DNA from: JAOPZW01 sp963788935
GTDB taxonomy: Bacteria; Actinomycetota; Thermoleophilia; Solirubrobacterales; Solirubrobacteraceae
DNA: 64,000 bases
Reading direction: 5' to 3'
Assembly: GCA_963788935.1 (NCBI GenBank)
Contig: CAWBIM010000006.1
Location: 124,001-188,000, forward strand
Shown: positions 55,202 through 63,706 of the stretch, in pieces
Position numbering within the stretch: position 1 is the first letter of the stretch
How the letters are laid out: each line of letters opens with the position of its first letter
Translations under genes and position numbers: made by a program
The notes under the pieces: generated by a model
What the model saw: only the letters and a program-made list of their open reading frames with translations
What the model was told of the DNA's origin: nothing
Databases searched by the model: none

Positions 55202-56572
55202 TCAGCCGGAGGCGACGCCCTCGCGCTCCGTCGGGCGCTTCACGTCGGCCTCGTCGCGCGTGAACCGCGGGCCGTCCGCCTCGCTGCCGCGCTCGGCCTG
55301 GATCTCGTCGAGCGACTTGCCCGCGTTCGACGGGGCGAAAAACAGCCCGAGAAGCGCGCTCGCCGACACGAAGCCGGTGAGGATCCACGCGAGTGTGTGG
55401 AACCCCGCCGCGGTGATCGCCGGAACGAAGAAGCTCCAGATGCCGAGCCCGATCCGCACCACCGCGAACATCAGCCCCTGCGCCGTCGAGCGCATGAGCG
55501 TGGGGAACATCTCGCCGCTCCAGAGCTGGAAGAACGGCTGCTGGGCGAAGCCGCCGCCGATGCCGAGGAGCAGCACGTAGCCGATCGCCACCGGCAGGCT
55601 GAGCGGGAAGACCGCGAAGAGCAGCAGCGCGAAGATCTGCAGCACCGCACCGACCATGAACAGCTTCTTCTGGTTGACGCGGTCGACGTAGCGCATGAAG
55701 ACGAACGCGACGCCGAGCGCGACGAGCAGGAAGCTCACGCACTGCAGCCCGACGCTCACCGCCTGGCCCTGCGACCCGACGGTGCGCAGGATGAACGGCA
55801 GGTAGAAGCCGTTCGTGCCGGCCATGAGGTTCCACAGGCCGTACATGCCGGTCAGGAACGCGATCGGGCCGAGGAACCGCCGCTGCGTCACCAGCTCGCG
55901 GAACGCGCCGAGCGAGACCTTCGGCGCGTCCTCGTCGTGCGCGTCGCTCCAGACCTTCGACTCGCTCATCCGCCGGCGCATGGCCCACAGCACGAGCGCG
56001 ACGACGAGCAGGTGGCCGAAGACGATCTTGATGCCGAGGATACCGAGGCCGGACACGGCGAACGCCATCGCGAGCACGATGACCGGACCCATCATCCAGA
56101 GCACCTGGGCGACGCCGGCGTGCTTGCCGCGCTCCTTGTCCGGCGCGGTCTCGGCGATGAGCGTCCACGAGGCGGGGACGTCGGCGCCGACGGCGAGGCC
56201 GGCGATGACGTAGCCGGTCACGAGCATCCACGGCTCCTGCGCGAAGATGATCCACAGCAGACCGAAGGCGTAGACGAGCAGGTCCCACTGGTAGATGCGC
56301 TTGCGGCCGTACTGGTCGCAGAGCCAGCCGCCGATCAGGGCGCCGACCCCGGCCGAGATCGCGTTCGAGCTGAAGGCGCCGATGATCCCGACGAAGCTCG
56401 AGCTGAGCCCGAACTGCTCGGTCCACAGGGTCAGGCCGGCGGCGCCCGCGACGATCGACCCCGCGTCGATGTAGTTCGCGAGGCCGGCGAGGATGGTGTT
56501 GCGCCACTCCTCGCGCGTCGTGGCGCTCTCGCGCCGCCCGGATTCGGGCGCGGTGGTCGCGGTCTGCTCCAT
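55202..56572 (-). CDS. MFS transporter, SP/AHS-like, beside psuG
   Basis: A 456-residue protein with about 12 membrane helices. Motif GGWLCDQYGRKRIYQWDLLV after helix 2 and IAETAPDKERGKHAGVAQVL after helix 4 place it with sugar/aromatic-acid-type MFS symporters. The C-terminus (NAGKSLDEIQAERG) resembles sugar porters. Its position with psuG/psuK suggests it imports pseudouridine, but it is also divergent from the rhamnosidase, so a rhamnoside or rhamnose is possible. ATG at 56572. Confidence 0.75.
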   Translation of the reverse strand: MEQTATTAPESGRRESATTREEWRNTILAGLANYIDAGSIVAGAAGLTLWTEQFGLSSSFVGIIGAFSSNAISAGVGALIGGWLCDQYGRKRIYQWDLLVYAFGLLWIIFAQEPWMLVTGYVIAGLAVGADVPASWTLIAETAPDKERGKHAGVAQVLWMMGPVIVLAMAFAVSGLGILGIKIVFGHLLVVALVLWAMRRRMSESKVWSDAHDEDAPKVSLGAFRELVTQRRFLGPIAFLTGMYGLWNLMAGTNGFYLPFILRTVGSQGQAVSVGLQCVSFLLVALGVAFVFMRYVDRVNQKKLFMVGAVLQIFALLLFAVFPLSLPVAIGYVLLLGIGGGFAQQPFFQLWSGEMFPTLMRSTAQGLMFAVVRIGLGIWSFFVPAITAAGFHTLAWILTGFVSASALLGLFFAPSNAGKSLDEIQAERGSEADGPRFTRDEADVKRPTEREGVASG

Positions 56573-56596
56573 GGCTGGACCCCTCCTCAAGGGCAC

Positions 56597-56617
56597 ACCG
56601 GCCGGACCTCGGCCGGT
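56597..56617. promoter_or_regulatory. Hairpin or operator before the MFS gene
   Basis: ACCGGCCG (56597-56604) and CGGCCGGT (56610-56617) are exact inverted repeats around GACCT in the divergent MFS/rhamnosidase promoter region. It lies 25 bases from the MFS start and may be an operator or a leader hairpin. Confidence 0.4.
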
Positions 56618-56649
56618 TGTGATCGTGGGTACCAGCGGGTAGGCGCGTT

Positions 56650-56676
56650 CAAACACGAACGCACAGCAATCGAACA
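56650..56676. promoter_or_regulatory. DeoR-box-like repeats upstream of the rhamnosidase
   Basis: CAAACACGAAC (56650-56660) and CAATCGAACA (56667-56676) are direct repeats of the CAAA-CGAACA element also found around 60317-60352 in front of the second DeoR gene. This shared element suggests one repressor acts at both places. Confidence 0.45.
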
Positions 56677-56698
56677 CCGGAGAGAGGAGATCCGCCCC

Positions 56699-59409
56699 AT
56701 GGAGACCGTGAGGCTGCGCTGCGAGCATCGCGCCGACGTCCCGTGCGTCGACGATCCCGCGCCGCGGCTCTCGTGGGCGCTCGCGAGTGACCGGAGGGAT
56801 ACCCGCCAGAGCGCGTACCGGATCGTCGTCGCGACGTCGGCGGACGACGTCCGCGCCGGGCGCGGGACGCTCTGGGACTCCGGCCGCGTGGCGACGGCCG
56901 ACACGATCGACATCGCAGTACGGCGGCCGGCCGCTGCCGGCGGGCGCGGAGTGCGTCTGGGCGGTGCAGGCGTGGGACGACCGCGGCGAGGTCACCCCGT
57001 GGAGCGCGCCCGCGCGCTTCCGCACCGCGCTCGGCGGCCTGGACGGCGGACTGGATCGCGCCCGACCGGGCCGACGAGCCGGTCGTCGAGGTCCCCTCCG
57101 AGGAGACCCGCGGCCACGACGCGGCGCAGCTCGGCCTGAAGCCGTGCCCGCACCTGCGGCGCGCCTTCGCCGTCGGCGGCCCCGTCCGGCGCGCGACGCT
57201 CTACGCCACCGCGCGCGGGCTCGTCGAGCTGCATCTCAACGGCGCGCGCGTGGGCGACGGCGTCCTCGCCCCGGGCTGGACGGACTACCGGCGGCGCATC
57301 GAGTACGCCGCCCACGACGTCACAGATCTGCTGCGCGACGGGCGAGAACGTCCTCGGCGCGATCCTCGGCGACGGGTGGTACGCGGGCTACGTCGGCTTC
57401 GACCCCAAGCACCGCGGCGCGCACTACGGCACCGCGCCGCAGCTGCTGTGCGAGTTGCACGTCGAGCGCGCCGACGGCCGCACGCAGCGTCGTCGCGCTC
57501 GGACGGGGACTGGCGCGCGACGACCGGCCCCGATCGTCTACGCCGACCTGCTGCATGGGCGAGCGCTACGACGCGCGCGCGGACCTCGGGCCGTGGACCG
57601 AGCCGGGCTACGACGACGCCGCCTGGAGCCCGGTCGCGGCCACGCCGCGCGACGACGTCGCTGCTCGTGCCCGAGCGCGCCCAGCCGATCCGCGTGACGG
57701 AGGATCTGCGGCCCGTCGCGATCACCGAGCACGCGCCGGGCGTGCACGTCGTCGACCTCGGCCAGAACATGGTCGGCTGGGTCCGGCTCGCGCGTCGCGG
57801 GCGCGGCGCGGGACCGAGGTGCGCCTGCGCTTCGCCGAGATGCTCGAGCCCGACGGCTCGCTGCACCTCGCCAACCTGCGCGGCGCGCGGCCGGTCGACT
57901 CCGTACGTGCTGCGCGGCGACGGGGTCGAGACGTTCGAGCCGCGCTTCACGTTCCACGGCTTCCGCTACGTCGAGGTCACCGGCCTCGACGGCCCGCCGA
58001 CCTCGCCGCGATCACCGGGCGCGTCGTCCACTCCGACACGCCGCGTCGCCGGCACGTTCGAGAGCTCGAGCGAGCTCGTCAACCAGCCTGCAGCGCAACA
58101 TCACGTGGGGCCAGCGCGGCAACTTCCTCTCGGTCCCCACCGACTGCCCGCAGCGCGACGAGCGCCTCGGCTGGCTCGCCGACGCCCAGGTCTTCCTGCC
58201 GACCGCGACGCCTGAACATGGACGTCGCCGCGTTCATGACCAAGTGGGGCGACGACGTGCTCGACGCGCAGTCGCCCGGACGGCGCGTACCCCGACGTCG
58301 CCCCGCGCCTGCACCCGGTCGACCGCGACGGCGCGCCCGCCTGGGCCGACGCCGGCGTGATCGTGCCGTGGACGCTGTGGCGCGCGCTACGGCGACCGCG
58401 CGCCTGCTCGAGCGCCACTGGGACGCGATGGAGCGCTACATGGCCCACCTCGCAGCGCCACAACCCGGACCTGCTGTGGACCGCGCCGGCGCAACAACGA
58501 CTACGGCGACTGGCTGTCGATCGGCGCGCGACACGCCGAAGGACGTCCTCGCCACCGCGCTACTGGGCGTGGGACGCCAGGCTCATGGCCGAGATGGCCG
58601 CGCGCGCTCGCACCGGCCCGAGCGCGCCGCGCACTACGACCGTCTCCGCGACGGCCATCGCGGCGGCGTGCACCCGCGCCTACGTCGGCGACGACGCGCT
58701 GCATCGCCGGCGACACGCAGACGGTCTACCTGCTCGCGCTGCACATGGACCTGATCCCGGAGGACCTGCGCGCCCGCGCCGCCGAGCGCCTCGTCGCCGA
58801 CATCGCGCGCCACGACTGCCACCTCACGACCGGCTTCGTCGGCGTCGGGCTCCTGTGCCCCGTGCTCACCGCGGCCGGGCACGCCGACGTCGCCCACCGC
58901 CTGCTGCTCACCGACACGTTCCCGTCGTGGGGCTACTCGATCCGGCACGGCGCGACGACGATCTGGGAGCGCTGGGACGGCTGGACCGAGGACGCGAGGC
59001 TTCCAGACCGCGCACATGAACTCGTTCAACCACTACTCGCTCGGGTCGGTCGGGCAGTGGCTGTACGAGGACGTCGCGGGGATCCGCCCGGCCGCCCCGG
59101 GCTACGCCCACGTCCTCATCGCGCCCGTCCCCGGCCCGGAGCTGCGCTCCGCCCGCGCCACGTACGACTCCGTCCGCGGCCGGATCGGGAGCGCCTGGGA
59201 GCGCGGTGCGGACGGGTCGTTCGCGCTCGACGTGGAGATCCCGGCGAACGTCACCGCGACCGTCGCGCTGCCGCCCGGCCCGGCCGAGCCGACGCGAGGG
59301 CGGCGTGCCGGTCGGCGAGGCCGAGGGCGTCCGCGGCGCCGAGCGCGACGGCGCGGCGTGGCGGATCGAGATCGGCTCGGGGCGCTACTCGTTCGCCGTG
59401 GGGGCGTGA
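56699..59409 (+). CDS. GH78 alpha-L-rhamnosidase, about twenty frame changes
   Basis: The DNA encodes, across changing frames, an intact protein of about 895 residues. Order: N-terminal beta domain (PRLSWALASDRRDTRQSAYR), Bac_rhamnosid_N (ATARGLVELHLNGARVGDGV, APGWTDYRRRIEYA), carbohydrate-binding part, then the catalytic (alpha/alpha)6 barrel. TDCPQRDERLGWLADAQVFL and a segment reading NNDYGDWLSIGADTPKDV hold the acid residues of GH78; TTIWERWDGWTED and NSFNHYSLGSVGQWLYEDVA follow. It removes terminal alpha-L-rhamnose from glycosides or polysaccharide. No signal peptide is seen. Extra single bases occur near 56918, 57046, 57341, 57488-57554, 58200, 58380, 58500, 58690 and others. GAGAGGAGA precedes the ATG at 56699. 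Confidence 0.8.
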
Positions 59410-59410
59410 T

Positions 59411-60208
59411 ATGCACGCCACGATGCCGCGCGACTCCCTCCTCGCCGACGAGCGCCGGCGCCTGATCGCCCGGCGCCTGCGCCAGGACGGCAGCGTGTCC
59501 GTCGCCGCGCTCGAGGCCGAGTTCGAGGTCTCGGCGATGACGGCGCGGCGCGACCTCGTCGCGCTCGAGCGCGCGCGGCGTCGCCCGTCGGACGCACGGC
59601 GGCGCGGTCCTGCCCGGCCTCGCCAGCCACGAGGACTCGTTCCTGCAGCGCCTCGAGGTCGAGGTCGAGGCGAAGGAGCGCCTCGCCGCCGCCGCGCTCG
59701 CGCTCGTCGAGCCGGGGCAGGCGCTGTTCGTCGACAGCTCGACGACGGCGTACTTCGTCGCGCGCCGGATCGTCCGCCAGAACGTGCCCTGCACGCTGAT
59801 CACGAACGCGGTCGCCGATCATCGCGCTCGTCTCCGAGGTCGACGCGCCGCACGTCGAGGTGGTCGGGGTCGGCGGCGCGCTGCGCAAGCGCACGCGCTC
59901 GCTCGTCGGCCCGGAGGCCGTCCGCGGGGTGGAGGCGCACTTCGCGGACCTCACGCTGTTCTCGGTGCGCGGCATCACCGCCGACGGCCACCTGACCGAC
60001 CCCGACGCGCTCGAGGCCGAGGTCAAGCGCGCGATGGTGCGGCGGGGCGAGCGGCCGGTGCTGCTCGCGGACGGGACGAAGTTCGGCCGGGCGGCGTTGA
60101 CGCGGATCGCGCCGATGGCCGACGTGGCGCGTGCTGCTCGCCGCCGGCGCGCCGCCGGCGGCGCTCGCCCCGCACGAGCGCGCCGGGATCGACGTGCGCC
60201 GCGTCTGA
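59411..60208 (+). CDS. DeoR-family repressor, three or more frame changes
   Basis: A protein of about 264 residues: winged helix (VSVAALEAEFEVSAMTARRD, then RTHGGAVLPG) and the sugar-phosphate sensor domain (FVDSSTTAYFVARRIV, LITNAVA, VVGVGGALRKRTRSLVGPEA, SVRGITADGHLTD and ADGTKFGRAA). DeoR proteins release DNA on binding a phosphorylated sugar or acid. The ATG is one base after the rhamnosidase stop. The frame changes near 59576, 59818 and 60131. It likely controls the rhamnosidase region. A second DeoR follows in tandem. Confidence 0.75.
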
Positions 60209-60281
60209 CGTCAGACGGCCGCGCACACGAACGCCCACGACCCGCGCGCGTCCGGTGGCGACCGGTGTTCGTACGTGGTGC

Positions 60282-60310
60282 TTGACACGAAGTTGGTGTT
60301 CTGTTCTGAT
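60282..60310 (+). promoter_or_regulatory. Promoter of the second DeoR gene / transporter operon
   Basis: TTGACA (60282-60287) and TCTGAT (60305-60310) are 17 bases apart, a near-consensus sigma-70 promoter with a perfect -35. The -10 overlaps the left arm of the large inverted repeat at 60303-60361, so binding there would block transcription. Confidence 0.6.
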
Positions 60311-60361
60311 GCTTCCTGTTCGTTTGAAGGGGAGAGAGCATCAAACCGAACACATCAGAAC
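60303..60361. promoter_or_regulatory. Large interrupted palindrome, likely DeoR operator
   Basis: Outer arms GTTCTGATG (60303-60311) and CATCAGAAC (60353-60361) are exact. Inner arms TGTTCGTTTGA (60317-60327) and TCAAACCGAACA (60341-60352) pair with one bulged C. The space between holds the ribosome-binding tract AAGGGGAGAGAG. The arms match the CAAA-CGAACA element found before the rhamnosidase. It overlaps the promoter -10 and the start region of the second DeoR, as expected for autoregulation. Confidence 0.6.
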
Positions 60362-61161
60362 CGCGGGCTCTGCTCGCTGACGCCCGCCGCGCGGCCATCG
60401 TCGAGCGCCTGCGCGTGACCGGATCGGTCACCGTCGCCGAGCTCGAGGAGCAGTTCGGCGTCTCGTCCATGACCGCGCGCCGCGACCTCGACGGGCTCGA
60501 GCGCCGCGGCCTCGTCCGGCGCACCCACGGCGGCGCGGTGCTCCCGGCGTTCAGCGCGCACGAGGACTCCTTCACCTCCCGCCTCGAGGTCGCCGCCGAC
60601 GCCAAGCGCGCGCTCGCGGAGGCCGCCGCCGCCGGCGTCCAGGAGGGCGAGTCGCTCTTCGTCGACTCCTCCACGACCGGCTACCACGTCGCCCGCGCGC
60701 TGCTCGATCGCGGCGTCCCGTCGACGGTGATCACGAACTCGCTGCCGGTGATGGAGCTCGTCGCCGGCCATCCGAGCGGCGTGATCGAGCTCGTCGGGGT
60801 CGGCGGGATGCTCCGCCGCCTGACGCGCTCGTTCGTCGGGCCGTTCGCGGTCCACACCGTGCTCGGCCACATCGCCGACCGCCTCTTCTTCAGCGTCAAG
60901 GGCGTCACGCCCGACGGCGCCCTCACCGACCCCGACTCCCTCGAGGCCGAGGTCAAGCGCGCGATGGTCGCCCACGCCGAGCACCCCGTGCTCCTGCTCG
61001 ACGAGACGAAGCTCACGACCCACGGCCGCGCCGTCCTCGGGCGCCTGGCCGACGTCGCGACCGTGCTGACCTACGGCGTCGACGCCGAGCGCGTCGACGC
61101 GCTCCGCTCGGCCGGTGCGCGCGTCGAGGTCGTCGCCGCGACCCGGAGCGAGGTGGCATGA
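60340..61161 (+). CDS. DeoR-family repressor (second copy)
   Basis: A protein of up to 273 residues: winged helix (LLADARRAAIVERLRVTG, then VSSMTARRDLDGLERRGL and RRTHGGAVLPA) and the DeoR sensor domain (FVDSSTTGYHVARALLDR, ITNSLPVMELV, GVGGMLRRLTRSFVGP, LDETKLTTHG). The first usable start codon is GTG at 60415, but this would cut the first helix. The frame stays open back to 60328, and AAGGGGAGAGAG lies just before an ATC at 60340, so a non-AUG start or an indel here is likely. Its stop overlaps the ABC ATPase ATG (ATGA). Probably the rhamnose-system repressor. Confidence 0.7.
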   Translation: MKPNTSEPRALLADARRAAIVERLRVTGSVTVAELEEQFGVSSMTARRDLDGLERRGLVRRTHGGAVLPAFSAHEDSFTSRLEVAADAKRALAEAAAAGVQEGESLFVDSSTTGYHVARALLDRGVPSTVITNSLPVMELVAGHPSGVIELVGVGGMLRRLTRSFVGPFAVHTVLGHIADRLFFSVKGVTPDGALTDPDSLEAEVKRAMVAHAEHPVLLLDETKLTTHGRAVLGRLADVATVLTYGVDAERVDALRSAGARVEVVAATRSEVA

Positions 61162-62672
61162 ACGCCGAAGCGCAGCCGATCCTCGCGCTCGAGGACGCCG
61201 CGAAGTCCTACGGCGCCGTCCACGCCCTGCGCCACGGCAACATCGCCCTGCGCCCGGGCGAGGTCCGCGCGCTCGTCGGCGAGAACGGCGCGGGCAAGTC
61301 GACGCTCGTGAAGCTCCTCGGCGGCGTCGTCCGCCTCGACGACGGGCGGATGCTCGTCGAGGGCGAGCCGGTCGACTTCCACAGCCCGACCGACGCGCGC
61401 GACGCCGGCATCGCCGTCATCTACCAGGAGCCGACGCTCTTCCCGGACCTGTCCGTCGCGGAGAACGTCGTGATGGGCCGCCACCCGCTCGGCAGCCTGC
61501 ACCGCATCGACCGGCGCGCGATGCGCCGCGAGGTCCAGGAGCTGCTCGACCGCCTGGGCGTCCGGCTCGACGCCGAGCGACCCGTCCGCGGCCTGTCGAT
61601 CGCCGACCAGCAGATCGTCGAGATCGCCAAGGCGCTGAGCTTCGACGCGCGCGTCCTGATCATGGACGAGCCGACCGCGGCGCTGTCCGGGCCGGAGGTC
61701 GAGCGGCTGTTCACCGTCGTGCGCACGCTGCGCGACCGCGGGGCCGCGGTGCTGTTCATCTCGCACCGCCTCGAGGAGGTCTTCGCCCTCTGCGACACGG
61801 TCACGATCATGCGCGACGGCCAGGTCGTGCACGACGTGACGACGGCCGAGCTCACGCCCGGCGAGGTCGTGCGGCGCATGGTCGGCCGCGAGCTGTCGGC
61901 GCTGTTCCCCAAGGAGGACGCCGAGATCGGCGCCACGCTCCTGCGCGTCCACCGCCTCACCCGCGAGGGCGTGTTCACCGACGTGAGCTTCGAGGTCCGG
62001 GCGGGGGAGATCGTCGCGCTGGCCGGGCTCGTCGGCGCCGGCCGCAGCGAGGTCGCGCGGGCGATCTTCGGCATCGACCGCGCCGACGCCGGCCACGTCG
62101 AGGTCGACGGCCGCCGCCTGCCCGGCCACCGCCCGCTCGCCGCGATGCGCGCCGGGCTCGGCTTCGTCCCCGAGGATCGCCGCCAGCAGGGGCTCGTGAT
62201 GGACCTGTCGGTCGCGCGCAACGCGACGATCACCCGCATGGGCGCGCTGGCCCGCGGCGGCATCATCCGCGGCCGCGCCGAGCGGCGGCTCGCCAAGGAG
62301 TGGGCCACGCGGCTGCAGCTGAAGTTCCACAAGCTCGACGATCCGGTCGGGTTCCTCTCGGGCGGCAACCAGCAGAAGGTCGTGCTCGCGAAGTGGCTCG
62401 CGACCGAGCCGAAGGTGCTCATCGTCGACGAGCCGACCCGCGGCATCGATGTCGGCACGAAGGCCGAGGTCCACCGGCTGCTCTCCGAGCTCGCCGGGCG
62501 CGGCGTCGCGGTGCTGATGATCTCGAGCGAGCTGCCCGAGGTGCTCGGCATGGCCGACCGCGTGCTCGTCATGCACGAGGGCCGGCTGACGGGCGAGCTC
62601 TCGCGGGCCGAGGCGACCGAGGAGCGGGTCATGCAGGCGGCGACCGGACAGCCCGCGGAGGCGGCGGCATGA
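61158..62672 (+). CDS. Sugar ABC transporter ATPase (RhaT/RbsA-type, two domains)
   Basis: The 504-residue protein has two ABC modules. First: GENGAGKSTLVKLLGG (Walker A), LSIADQQIVEIAKAL, LIMDEPTAAL (Walker B). Second: degenerate LVGAGRSEVARAIFG, FVPEDRRQQGLVMDLSV, LSGGNQQKVVLAKWL and LIVDEPTRGIDVGTKAE. This two-module layout with one weak Walker A is the CUT2 type, which carries pentoses, rhamnose, ribose or autoinducer-2. The rhamnosidase and DeoR neighbours favour rhamnose. ATG at 61158 overlaps the DeoR stop. Confidence 0.85.
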   Translation: MNAEAQPILALEDAAKSYGAVHALRHGNIALRPGEVRALVGENGAGKSTLVKLLGGVVRLDDGRMLVEGEPVDFHSPTDARDAGIAVIYQEPTLFPDLSVAENVVMGRHPLGSLHRIDRRAMRREVQELLDRLGVRLDAERPVRGLSIADQQIVEIAKALSFDARVLIMDEPTAALSGPEVERLFTVVRTLRDRGAAVLFISHRLEEVFALCDTVTIMRDGQVVHDVTTAELTPGEVVRRMVGRELSALFPKEDAEIGATLLRVHRLTREGVFTDVSFEVRAGEIVALAGLVGAGRSEVARAIFGIDRADAGHVEVDGRRLPGHRPLAAMRAGLGFVPEDRRQQGLVMDLSVARNATITRMGALARGGIIRGRAERRLAKEWATRLQLKFHKLDDPVGFLSGGNQQKVVLAKWLATEPKVLIVDEPTRGIDVGTKAEVHRLLSELAGRGVAVLMISSELPEVLGMADRVLVMHEGRLTGELSRAEATEERVMQAATGQPAEAAA

Positions 62673-63706
62673 CGACGGTCGAGGCCACCCCGACCGCCAG
62701 CGGCGGCGAGGCCCGCCGCCTCACCGAGTGGGTCTTCCGCGTCCGCGAGCTCGGCATCGTCGGTGCGTTCGTCCTGCTCATGGTCTTCACCGCGGTCATG
62801 GAGCCGCGCTTCGTCAACGCCGACTCGCTGCGCAACCTCGCGCTGAACGCGTCGATCTTCGCGATCCTCGCCGCCGGCCAGACGCTCGTGATCATCACGC
62901 GCAACGTCGACCTCTCGGTCGGCTCCGTGCTCGGGCTCGCGGCGTTCATGGCCGGCGACCTGCTCTCCGCGCACCCGGGCCTCGCGATCCCGGCCGTGAT
63001 CGTGCTCGGGATGGCGCTCGGCGCCGCGTGCGGCGCGCTCAACGGCGTGCTCGTGACGTTCGGCCAGGTCCCGGCCCTCGTCGTCACGCTCGGCACGCTC
63101 TACGCCTTCCGCGGCTTCGCGTTCCTGTGGACGGACGGCCGCCAGGTCAACGCCGAGACGCTGCCGGACGCGTTCCTGAACCTCGGCACCGGCTCGATCC
63201 TCGGTGTCCCGACGCTCGCCGTGATCGCGGTCGTCGTCGTGGTCGTGGTCGGCCAGGCGCTGCGCGACTTCCGCGTCGGGCGCGAGCTGTACGCGATCGG
63301 CTCGAACCCGGAGGGCGCGCGGCTCGCCGGCGTGCGCTCCGGGCGCCGCGTGTTCTGGGCCTTCGTCGCCTCGGGTGCGCTCGCCGGGCTCGCGGGGGTC
63401 CTGTTCACGGCGCGCTTCGGCACCGTCGACGCGACCGCGGGCAGCGGCTACGAGCTCACCGTGATCTCGGCGACGGTCGTCGGCGGTGTCGCGATCTTCG
63501 GCGGGACGGGCAGCGTGTACGGCGCGGCGCTCGGGGCGCTGCTGCTGAACACGATCACCTCCTCGCTCATCGTCCTGAAGGTCGACGCGTTCTGGCAGCA
63601 GGCCGCGATCGGGGCGCTGCTGCTCCTCGCGATCGCCTTCGACCGCCTCGTCGGCCTCCGCCTCGACGCCGCCCTGCGGAGGAGGAGCGCGCTCCGTGCC
63701 GGCTGA
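62669..63706 (+). CDS. Sugar ABC transporter permease, CUT2 type
   Basis: A 345-residue protein with about 9-10 membrane helices and the RbsC/RhaQ-type signatures: GQTLVIITRNVDLSVGSVLG, LNGVLVTFGQVPALVVTLGT, GSNPEGARLAGVRSGRRVFW, GGVAIFGGTGSVYGAALGAL. It forms the membrane pore with the second permease. ATG at 62669 overlaps the ATPase stop (ATGA). The second permease starts 11 bases before its end. Confidence 0.85.
   Translation: MTTVEATPTASGGEARRLTEWVFRVRELGIVGAFVLLMVFTAVMEPRFVNADSLRNLALNASIFAILAAGQTLVIITRNVDLSVGSVLGLAAFMAGDLLSAHPGLAIPAVIVLGMALGAACGALNGVLVTFGQVPALVVTLGTLYAFRGFAFLWTDGRQVNAETLPDAFLNLGTGSILGVPTLAVIAVVVVVVVGQALRDFRVGRELYAIGSNPEGARLAGVRSGRRVFWAFVASGALAGLAGVLFTARFGTVDATAGSGYELTVISATVVGGVAIFGGTGSVYGAALGALLLNTITSSLIVLKVDAFWQQAAIGALLLLAIAFDRLVGLRLDAALRRRSALRAG

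Noticed and set aside
56699..59409. Rhamnosidase as a decayed pseudogene
   Set aside because: The protein is conserved end to end with only single-base frame changes; stops and large deletions expected of decay are missing.
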